NCBI GenBank assembly: GCA_016926985.1
Contig: JAFGNO010000144.1
Coordinates: 1-8,824, forward strand
Reading direction: 5' to 3'
Origin: Anaerolineae bacterium
GTDB taxonomy: Bacteria; Chloroflexota; Anaerolineae; Aggregatilineales; UBA3940
DNA length: 8,824 nt
Part shown: positions 1 through 5,004 of the stretch, piece by piece
Layout: each line of letters opens with the position of its first letter
Numbering within the stretch: the stretch's first letter is position 1
Notes under the pieces: generated by a model
Database searches by the model: none
The model's input: only the letters and a program-made list of their open reading frames with translations
What the model was told of the DNA's origin: nothing
Position numbers and translations under genes: made by a program

Positions 1-543
1 CGTCGCACCCCGCTGGTTCTCCTCCCGGATCAGGTTGAAGAATTTCGCCTGCATGAGCGGGTCAAGCCCGGCGGTGGGCTCGTCCAGCAGGATCAGCCTG
101 GGCTGGTGGAGAAGTCCCTGTACAATGCCGACCTTCTTTTTATTCCCGTAGGAGAGATCATCGATTCGCCGGCGCAGGTCAAGCTCCATCAATTCGGCGA
201 GTTCGTGCAGCCTTTTTGTGCAGTCTTTTTTGTAGAAGCTTGCCGAATACTTCAGCAGGTCGATTACCTTCATCCGCTCGTAATAAAACACTTCAGAAGG
301 CAGATAGCCGATATCCTGCCGGATTTCTGGCCCGTATTTGATGCAGTCTTTGCCGAAGATGGTCGCCGTCCCGCTGGTCGGATAGATCAACGAACAGAAC
401 AGCCGGATGGTGGTCGATTTACCCGCCCCGTTGGGGCCGATAAAGCCAAATATCTCGCCCTCATCGACGCTGAAGGATACATCGACGATGCCCCTGGCTT
501 TCCCGTAATACTTGGTTAGATTCTTAACGTCTATGATGCTCAC
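1..543 (-). CDS. ABC transporter ATP-binding protein (3' end outside window)
   Basis: Nucleotide-binding subunit that would power an ABC-2-type membrane exporter. The substrate cannot be told from this subunit. The visible 181 residues show Walker A GPNGAGKST (about 36-44), a degenerate signature motif LSYGNKKKV (130-138) and Walker B with D-loop, LILLDEPTAGLDP (150-162). The H-loop and C-terminus lie beyond the left edge. The sequence fits the NatA/CcmA-like group often found in a GntR-permease-ATPase arrangement (family knowledge). The permease would be expected next on the left, but it is not visible. I chose the GTG at 543 because AGGAG (551-555) sits 7 nt upstream and the protein then begins at the usual family start, MSIIDVKNLTKYYG. 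In-frame ATGs at 570 and 591 would add 9 or 16 residues that do not resemble the family. No frameshift is seen. The family call is certain; the transported compound is unknown. Confidence 0.95.
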   Translation of the reverse strand, partial: MSIIDVKNLTKYYGKARGIVDVSFSVDEGEIFGFIGPNGAGKSTTIRLFCSLIYPTSGTATIFGKDCIKYGPEIRQDIGYLPSEVFYYERMKVIDLLKYSASFYKKDCTKRLHELAELMELDLRRRIDDLSYGNKKKVGIVQGLLHQPRLILLDEPTAGLDPLMQAKFFNLIREENQRGAT

Positions 544-620
544 AACTGTGCTCCTGTGATTACGTTCCATGCTGGATCCCGGCGTACGCATTCATCATAT
601 CCCCTCAACCCGGTTCGGGG

Positions 621-651
621 TAGTGTGTTTAGCACTATCAGGGAGAGTATA
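621..651 (-). promoter_or_regulatory. Candidate promoter -10 and repressor operator for the ABC gene
   Basis: On the minus strand a TATACT -10-like hexamer (646-651, 5/6 match) is followed directly by a dyad TAGTG-N7-CACTA (621-637). The start of transcription would fall near 640, so the dyad covers about +2 to +18, a typical place for a repressor to block transcription. The -35 is weak (T-rich, overlapping the tRNA terminator). GntR/YtrA-type regulators commonly control this class of ABC ATPase, but no regulator gene is visible here, so the identity of the binding protein is inference. Confidence 0.4.
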
Positions 652-670
652 AAGGCAGGCCGGGAAAACA

Positions 671-695
671 AAAAGACCCAGAAATTGGGTCTTTT
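671..695 (-). terminator. Rho-independent terminator of tRNA-Val
   Basis: A perfect 10-bp stem (AAAAGACCCA / TGGGTCTTTT) with a 5-nt loop lies just downstream of the tRNA 3' end. On the minus strand it is followed by a T-rich tract (TTTTTGTTTT, partly in the stem). It should end the tRNA transcript and insulate it from the ABC gene downstream. Confidence 0.85.
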
Positions 696-699
696 CGAT

Positions 700-772
<73 letters not shown>

Positions 773-784
773 GGAATTGACCGG

Positions 785-813
785 ATTATAGCATCCTCAC
801 CAGTCACTGACAA
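785..813 (-). promoter_or_regulatory. Promoter of tRNA-Val
   Basis: On the minus strand TTGTCA (808-813, 5/6 of the -35 consensus) and TATAAT (785-790, perfect -10) are separated by exactly 17 bp. The -10 is preceded by TGC, which makes an extended -10. The tRNA begins 12 bp past the -10. This is a strong housekeeping-sigma promoter, as expected for a stable RNA. Confidence 0.85.
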
Positions 814-823
814 ATCGAAGGCG

Positions 824-852
824 TTGCCACGCACCCTCCCGGACGCTACACT
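824..852 (+). promoter_or_regulatory. Promoter of the molybdopterin oxidoreductase gene
   Basis: TTGCCA (824-829, 5/6) and TACACT (847-852, 4/6) lie 17 bp apart, with the likely start near 859 and a short leader to the ATG at 881. Its -35 is only 10 bp from the -35 of the divergent tRNA promoter, so the two polymerase sites are back to back. Confidence 0.6.
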
Positions 853-880
853 CAAAAAGAGATTGATCTGGAGGAATATG

Positions 881-1489
881 ATGTTTCGTGGAGATCGTCG
901 TCAGCTGGAAAAGAAAATGATCGATGAGGGCAGGCTGCCCCCCGGGCAGTCCCTCACCCAGAAATTCCCGGTGCTGCACTACGGGCCGACCCCGTCCTAT
1001 GACATGGGATCGTGGCGGCTGCGGGCTTTTGGCCTGGTAGATGCCGAAAAAACCTGGACATGGGAGCAGTTTCTGGGGCTGCCCACCAAAACGATCACCG
1101 TGGATATCCACTGTGTGACCCGCTGGAGCATGTTCAATTCGACCTGGGAGGGCGTGCCCTTCCGCGATTTTGTCGATCTGGTGGGCGTGAAGCCCGAGGC
1201 GCAGTTTGTGATTGCCCACTGCGCCTATGGCTACACGACCAGCCTGCCGCTTGAGGCGATGCTCGATGACGATGTGCTGCTCGCTTGCCGCTATGACGGG
1301 AAATTCCTTGAACCGGATCACGGGTATCCCCTGCGGACGCTGGTGCCCCAACGCTATTTCTGGAAAAGCGCCAAGTGGCTTGAGGGGATTGAATTCGTCG
1401 CCGAGGATCGACTGGGTTTCTGGGAGCGCGCCGGTTATCATAACGAGGCCGATCCCTGGAAGGAGCAGCGCCTCGACCGCCGCTGGTAA
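881..1489 (+). CDS. Sulfite oxidase-like molybdopterin-dependent oxidoreductase, cytoplasmic
   Basis: Small (202 aa) oxidoreductase of the sulfite oxidase/YedY molybdopterin catalytic-domain family (Pfam Oxidored_molyb). The substrate is unknown. The domain fills the whole protein: the conserved block DIHCVTRWSM around residue 75 has Cys78 as the expected thiolate ligand of molybdenum. It is followed by YGYTTSLPLE (116-125), HGYPLRTLVP (148-157) and KSAKWLEGIEF (162-172), all typical of the family. There is no Tat or Sec signal, no membrane segment and no heme domain, unlike periplasmic MsrP with its MsrQ partner or eukaryotic sulfite oxidase. It is therefore predicted to be soluble and to use an unidentified electron carrier. 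I chose the ATG at 881 because GGAGG (870-874) is 6 nt upstream; the ATG at 878 would be too close. Longer in-frame starts would run into the tRNA. It is monocistronic, with its own promoter, and convergent with dnaA. Confidence 0.9.
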   Translation: MFRGDRRQLEKKMIDEGRLPPGQSLTQKFPVLHYGPTPSYDMGSWRLRAFGLVDAEKTWTWEQFLGLPTKTITVDIHCVTRWSMFNSTWEGVPFRDFVDLVGVKPEAQFVIAHCAYGYTTSLPLEAMLDDDVLLACRYDGKFLEPDHGYPLRTLVPQRYFWKSAKWLEGIEFVAEDRLGFWERAGYHNEADPWKEQRLDRRW

Positions 1490-1543
1490 TTAGCGGCTCT
1501 TCAGGGGCTGAAGGCTTGGAAAGCCATAATCCGCATCCAACAA

Positions 1544-1569
1544 AAACGACCGCTTTGGAGCGGTCGTTT
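1544..1569 (-). terminator. Terminator between the molybdoprotein gene and dnaA
   Basis: A perfect 11-bp stem, AAACGACCGCT (1544-1554) and AGCGGTCGTTT (1559-1569), with loop TTGG. In the minus direction the 3' arm continues into TTTTTG, a good U-tract, so it mainly terminates dnaA; its first base overlaps the last base of the dnaA stop codon. In the plus direction the tract TTTCATTCAT is poorer but may also end the convergent oxidoreductase transcript. Confidence 0.85.
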
Positions 1570-2999
1570 CATTCATCCCGCGCTTCGGTCAGCGAACGGG
1601 GCTGCTGCTGGGGACGCAATAAGCGAAGGATTTCCCCCACGTCCCGGCGCACGCGGGAATCGATTCCCATCAGCGACTCCACCCGTTCAAAGCCATAGAG
1701 GATTGTGCTGTGGCTGCGGCCGCCGAGCATCTCGCCGATCTGCTGGAGGGGGATATCGGCCTCAGCGCGGGCCAGGTAGACAGCCACCTGCCGCGCCGCC
1801 GATACCTCCCGGGCCCGGTCACGACCACAGATTGCCTCCACCGTCACCCCATAGTAATCCGCAGTTGTCATGACAATATCCTCAAGGGTCAGGACAGGTG
1901 TAACCACCCGGATTTCAAGCTGGTTGAGGATCGCATCTGCTGTGGACAGGGTGGGGGATTCGGCAGTCAGCAAAATTGAGGCGATCACCTGGTTCAGCGC
2001 GCCGTCCAGTTCGCGGATGCTGCCGCCGACTTCCCCGGCAATATGCTCCAGCACGTCCAGCGGGATCTGCGCGCCAAATCCGCGTTGTTCCGCTTTCAGT
2101 TCAAGGATGTCGATGCGGGTAAGGTAGTCCGGCGCCTGGAGTTCTATCACCAGCCCCCCCTCAAAGCGGGAGCGCAGCCGGTGATCCAGGTTGGGGATGC
2201 TGGCAGGAGGCTGGCACCCGGCGACAACGATCTGGGCATTGGCGTTCACCAGCGCCTCAAAGGTGTGGTAAAACTCCTCCTGGCTGGAGTCTTTACCGGC
2301 GATAAACTGGATATCATCAACCAGCAGCATATCAACAGACCGATATTTCGCCCGAAAATCATCGGTGCTCCGCACGCGGATTGCGCCCACCAGGTCGTTG
2401 ATAAAAGTCTCGGAGGGGATATACAGCACCCGGCATCCCCGTTCGTGGCAGGCATTGCCAATGGCATGGAGCAGGTGGGTTTTCCCCAGCCCGACATTCC
2501 CGTAGAGATAGAAAGGATTAAAATGATTGCCGGGTTCGTCGGCAACTGCAGTGGCAGCTGCATGGGCAAGCTGGTTGCCTTTCCCCGTGACAAGCGTGTC
2601 AAAGGTAAGGCGGCTGTTTAACCCGGTTTCACCTTCGGGCAGGTAATCAAAGCGGGCAGGAGAGGGGGCGGGCTTATCGAGCGCTGCGAGCAGGGGCCCT
2701 GCGTCCTTCAGTGGTTTGGTTTTCTTCTGGTGGGGATGCTCGGAGGCCAGGACAAAGCGGATCTCCACCTCGCGCCTGGCAATCTGGCCCAGCGTCCGGG
2801 CTACCACCTTCTTCAGGCGGGTATCCAGCCATTCGCGGGCGTAGATGTTGTGTACGCCGATGATGAAGGTGCCATCCTCGTGGGCGATCAGGCGGGCCGA
2901 ACGCAGCCAGGTATTAAAGGTATCACGTGGAAGCTGCAGCTCCAGTTCACCATATGCAGTCTGCCACAGCTGGGCAGGTGTGAGCTTGTGATCTTCCAT
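1569..2999 (-). CDS. dnaA: Chromosomal replication initiator DnaA
   Basis: AAA+ ATPase that binds DnaA boxes and opens the replication origin. Domain I is about residues 1-85, a short linker covers 86-125, the AAA+ core 126-345 and DNA-binding domain IV 366-476. Walker A is GNVGLGKT (167-174), Walker B MLLVDDI (224-230), the arginine finger is in LRSRFEGGL (Arg278), and sensor II is GSIRELDGAL (Arg329). Domain IV carries RDRAREVSAARQ and GGRSHST. The length (476 aa) is normal. Two conserved positions differ: sensor I reads VVAGCQPP where most DnaA have SDRPP or SDRYP, so the Asp is Cys262; and the signature GGRDHTT/GGRDHST has Ser429 for Asp. His430, Thr432 and Arg395 (E. coli Arg399 equivalent) are kept. 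The ATG at 2999 has only a distant, weak Shine-Dalgarno. The gene stands alone: no dnaN is adjacent on either side within the window. It could be the only DnaA or a divergent paralog; the window cannot decide. Confidence 0.96.
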   Translation of the reverse strand: MEDHKLTPAQLWQTAYGELELQLPRDTFNTWLRSARLIAHEDGTFIIGVHNIYAREWLDTRLKKVVARTLGQIARREVEIRFVLASEHPHQKKTKPLKDAGPLLAALDKPAPSPARFDYLPEGETGLNSRLTFDTLVTGKGNQLAHAAATAVADEPGNHFNPFYLYGNVGLGKTHLLHAIGNACHERGCRVLYIPSETFINDLVGAIRVRSTDDFRAKYRSVDMLLVDDIQFIAGKDSSQEEFYHTFEALVNANAQIVVAGCQPPASIPNLDHRLRSRFEGGLVIELQAPDYLTRIDILELKAEQRGFGAQIPLDVLEHIAGEVGGSIRELDGALNQVIASILLTAESPTLSTADAILNQLEIRVVTPVLTLEDIVMTTADYYGVTVEAICGRDRAREVSAARQVAVYLARAEADIPLQQIGEMLGGRSHSTILYGFERVESLMGIDSRVRRDVGEILRLLRPQQQPRSLTEARDE

Positions 3000-3029
3000 C
3001 GGCTGCAGGTCTTCTCTGTGCAGTGATAA

Positions 3030-3046
3030 GAACGGAATTTCCGTTC
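3030..3046. repeat. Perfect 17-nt palindrome upstream of dnaA
   Basis: GAACGGAA-T-TTCCGTTC, two 8-bp arms around one base, centred about 39 bp before the dnaA start codon. It could be a protein-binding site that represses dnaA, or a small hairpin in the dnaA leader. The 9-bp gap between GAAC and GTTC does not fit the 4-bp gap of the Gram-positive LexA box. Confidence 0.6.
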
Positions 3047-3138
3047 ACGCTATGGTATGGGTTGTCAGAAACAGGGCTGGTCAGGGTCATTCATGACAAA
3101 AATGTCACAGGGTATCAGCCTCGACGGGCTGTGAATCC

Positions 3139-3144
3139 ATCATA
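3139..3144 (-). promoter_or_regulatory. Weak candidate -10 for dnaA
   Basis: TATGAT on the minus strand (5/6 of -10) has TTGTGT (3/6 of -35) 17 bp upstream. It would give a leader of roughly 130 nt containing the TGTCA half-sites and the 17-nt palindrome. No better minus-strand promoter was found by eye. Confidence 0.3.
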
Positions 3145-3189
3145 GCAAAAGCGTCGAAGTGACACAATGCAATTACCTTAAAATCTCTT

Positions 3190-3219
3190 ATTCTTTAAGC
3201 TTGCCTAATGTTAAAGAAT
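3190..3219. repeat. 30-nt dyad with 9-bp arms
   Basis: ATTCTTTAA (3190-3198) and TTAAAGAAT (3211-3219) form a perfect inverted repeat around a 12-nt spacer. The 21-bp centre-to-centre distance is two helical turns, which suits a dimeric regulator. As RNA it would be an AU-rich and weak hairpin. Confidence 0.5.
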
Positions 3220-3468
3220 CCGGGACAAACAGCATCGACCATAAGCGCTCCCTGACCCCCATATATGCTGTGTACAAACCTGTGGGCGCCCAAATACAGG
3301 GGGTTGGGACGCCGCCCTCCCAAATGTTAAAAATTTCGGTGATAGACTGCCCGGAATTTTCAACCGGTGAATGGAACAAAATCAAGACAGGGCTTATCTT
3401 GGGCAGTCCGAGCCGGCGCCGAGAATAAGTGTTTTAGAAATGTAACATCCAAACTGGTTAAGTTTGGG

Positions 3469-3485
3469 TATGCTTATGATATAAT
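3469..3485 (+). promoter_or_regulatory. Extended -10 promoter of the receiver/GAF operon
   Basis: A perfect TATAAT (3480-3485) is preceded by TGA (3477-3479), an extended -10 that tolerates a poor -35 (TTAAGT at 3458-3463, 16-bp spacing, 3/6). Transcription would begin near 3492, leaving about 165 nt of leader before the first receiver gene. The octamer TGGTTAAG occurs both at the -35 region (3455-3462) and downstream (3514-3521), which may be incidental. Confidence 0.55.
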
Positions 3486-3530
3486 CATCGATAATTTCAT
3501 TGGCCTATGGAGTTGGTTAAGGCATGGTCC

Positions 3531-3654
3531 ATCTCCGGGTTCAGGAAATGCTCCCACCGAACCACTTCCCCCCAAGGAGATAAAAACGCCAATTGCAAAT
3601 TTGTGCTAGACTTAGGGAGCATGGATCAAACGCTAAAGCCAGCCCGTTGGAGAT
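3531..3654 (+). promoter_or_regulatory. Candidate structured leader that could mask the Shine-Dalgarno
   Basis: Within the operon leader, ATCTCCGGG (3531-3539) can pair with CCC-gtt-GGAGAT (3643-3654), which contains the Shine-Dalgarno of the first receiver gene. The same ATCTCC can instead pair with an identical GGAGAT at 3576-3581. A third pairing, ATGCTCCC (3548-3555) with GGGAGCAT (3615-3622), closes a 59-nt loop. These mutually constraining pairings suggest a translational switch, but the sequence matches no riboswitch class that I recognise. Confidence 0.35.
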
Positions 3655-3657
3655 ATT

Positions 3658-4116
3658 ATGGCAACAGGCAAGGTCCTATATATAGAAGATAACTTTGAGA
3701 ACCGCATCCTGATCAAACGGGTTCTGGAAGCTGAAGGATACACCGTCATTGAGGCGGAAAATGGGCTGTCCGGGTTGGAACAGGCAAAAACCACCCATCC
3801 GGACCTGGTCCTGATGGATATTAACCTGCCTGATATTGATGGCTATGAGGCCACATCCCGGATGAGAAAAATGGATGGGCTTGATCAAATTCCAATCGTC
3901 GCCCTGACGGCCAACGTGTTGGAAGGCGACCGGCAGAAGGCGTTGGGAGCCGGATGCGTTGGCTATATCCCCAAACCAATTGATGTGGATGATCTCCCCA
4001 ACCAGATTGCGGAATATCTTAAGGATAGTAAAAAGAAAGAACCAGACTCACAGCCTGCCGCTTCTGCACCAGATCGGCCAGAGCAGACCATGAGCCAGCC
4101 TGCGAGCCAGCCGTAG
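3658..4116 (+). CDS. Single-domain response regulator (DivK/CheY-like receiver) with disordered C-terminal tail
   Basis: Phospho-acceptor protein of a two-component relay, with no DNA-binding or enzymatic output. The receiver spans residues 4-122: acidic pair Glu10/Asp11, phosphorylation site Asp54 in VLMDINLP, switch Thr84 in ALTAN, and Lys106 in IPKP, so all the catalytic positions are present. The pattern resembles DivK-type receivers, which act by binding partner proteins. Residues 123-152 form a Lys/Glu then Ala/Pro/Ser/Gln-rich tail that is probably disordered. The ATG at 3658 has GGAG (3649-3652) 5 nt upstream. It is the first gene of the plus-strand operon, 65 bp before the second receiver. 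Its cognate kinase is not visible in the window; the two GAF membrane proteins downstream are the likely upstream inputs (inference). Confidence 0.92.
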   Translation: MATGKVLYIEDNFENRILIKRVLEAEGYTVIEAENGLSGLEQAKTTHPDLVLMDINLPDIDGYEATSRMRKMDGLDQIPIVALTANVLEGDRQKALGAGCVGYIPKPIDVDDLPNQIAEYLKDSKKKEPDSQPAASAPDRPEQTMSQPASQP

Positions 4117-4181
4117 AATGCCCTGCCGGCTGCGATATTGGGTGATATTCTGATATGAGTGATGAGAATTACGAGCGGTAA

Positions 4182-4922
4182 ATGACTGAAAACGATCAAA
4201 AAACAGATCCCAAAGACAGTCCACAGGAGCCAAAGCCGGAGAATGCGCCGGCAGAGATTCCGGCAAAGAAACCAGCGGAGAAGCCTGCCACGCCTGCCAT
4301 CGAGGTCGCTGCCAAAGCAGAAGAGAAAAAACCGGCCCCGGCAAAGGAACCATCATCCACAGCTCCTCCGAAGACAGAGCCCGCCGCGGAACCCGGGGCA
4401 GGAAAAGCCACGGCTGCTGCGGCTGAGGCAACGGCGCAGCAGCCATCTGACAGCCCCCCCGCCGATCCCGGGAAAGAACCGCCAGCAGATGCGGCGGGTA
4501 AAAAGAGCGTAATGAAGGTGGAACCAGCCGAAGCGCATGTGCTGGTAGTGGAAGATAATGTGCCAAACTTTGTGTTGATTGCCCGTCTGCTGGCCTATAT
4601 GGGTATTCAACGCTGTGAGTGGAAAACCTCAGGATGGCAGGTGGTAGAGTTTGCCGATACGCTTCCCCGGATTGACCTGATCCTGATGGATATTCGCCTG
4701 CCTTACGAGGATGGTTTTCAGGCGCTTGAAAAGGTGCGCGCCAGTGCGCGCCTGAAGGAAACGCTGGTGGTTGCTGTTACTGCAGAGGCCAGCGTGGAAC
4801 AGATGAAACGCGCCCAGGAAGCCGGTTTTGATGGTTTTTTGGGGAAGCCGCTTGACCCCGACCGCTTCCCTGAACAAATAAGACGCGTATTGAGCGGGGA
4901 GCCTGTCTGGGAGATGCATTGA
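4182..4922 (+). CDS. Response regulator receiver with long Pro/Ala/Lys/Glu-rich N-terminal region
   Basis: A 246-aa protein. Residues 1-115 are low complexity, rich in Pro, Ala, Lys and Glu (for example PAEKPATPA), with no predicted fold, signal peptide or membrane segment. Residues 117-238 are a receiver: Glu124/Asp125, phospho-Asp170 in ILMDIRLP, Thr200 in AVTAE and Lys222 in GKPLDP, all active-site positions conserved. It ends shortly after the receiver and has no output domain. The ATG at 4182 is preceded immediately by an in-frame TAA, so the low-complexity start cannot extend upstream, and its Shine-Dalgarno (GAGCGG) is weak. An internal Met111 close to the receiver is an alternative start, but the continuous open frame and neat codon use favour the long form. 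It lies between the first receiver and the GAF sensor genes, probably co-transcribed. The role is inferred as a second phosphorylation target or adaptor of the same pathway. Confidence 0.9.
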   Translation: MTENDQKTDPKDSPQEPKPENAPAEIPAKKPAEKPATPAIEVAAKAEEKKPAPAKEPSSTAPPKTEPAAEPGAGKATAAAAEATAQQPSDSPPADPGKEPPADAAGKKSVMKVEPAEAHVLVVEDNVPNFVLIARLLAYMGIQRCEWKTSGWQVVEFADTLPRIDLILMDIRLPYEDGFQALEKVRASARLKETLVVAVTAEASVEQMKRAQEAGFDGFLGKPLDPDRFPEQIRRVLSGEPVWEMH

Positions 4923-5004
4923 CCCGGGCCTCAGTCCCTATTCTGGTGTCAACCGCACATTTTCCTCTCGCTCCTGGCAGCTCGATACAACAAGGATGGT
5001 TGCG

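Larger units (their letters stand above)
3000..3657. other. Long intergenic region between divergent dnaA and the receiver/GAF operon
   Basis: Contains no convincing gene: the short frames here lack Shine-Dalgarno sequences and domain-like sequence. It holds a perfect 17-nt palindrome (3030-3046), four TGTCA/TGACA half-sites (3063-3164), a candidate dnaA promoter near 3139, a 30-nt dyad (3190-3219), a near-consensus DnaA box TTGTACACA on the minus strand (3269-3277), the operon promoter near 3480 and its leader. AT-rich patches lie at about 3171-3219 and 3425-3500. A role as a replication origin is possible but unsupported, because only one plausible DnaA box is visible. Confidence 0.6.

Noticed and set aside
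797..1441. Long minus-strand open frame opposite the molybdoprotein gene
   Set aside because: It overlaps a gene with clear family motifs on the other strand, has no recognisable domain, and is an antisense shadow.
2043..2621. Plus-strand open frame of 192 codons within dnaA
   Set aside because: Antisense shadow of the conserved DnaA AAA+ core; no domain-like sequence.
3030..3046. LexA/SOS box
   Set aside because: GAAC and GTTC are 9 bp apart rather than the 4 bp of Gram-positive LexA boxes.
3159..3428. Plus-strand 89-codon frame in the dnaA upstream region
   Set aside because: No Shine-Dalgarno, no domain, and it spans dyads and regulatory elements; most likely non-coding.
3391..3432. Hairpin terminator (CTTATCTTGGGC with GCCGAGAATAAG)
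   Set aside because: The stem has two mismatches and a wobble, the following T-run is only four bases, and no gene ends there.
3492..3657. Known riboswitch (c-di-GMP, TPP, SAM) in the operon leader
   Set aside because: None of the conserved core sequences of these classes could be found by eye.
3621..3692. 23-codon frame overlapping the start of the first receiver
   Set aside because: Its only purine-rich upstream sequence abuts the ATG, and its codons match the receiver gene out of frame; no support for translation.
4048..4566. Minus-strand open frame of 172 codons across the two receivers
   Set aside because: It arises from the Pro/Ala-rich codons of the second receiver; low complexity and no homology pattern.
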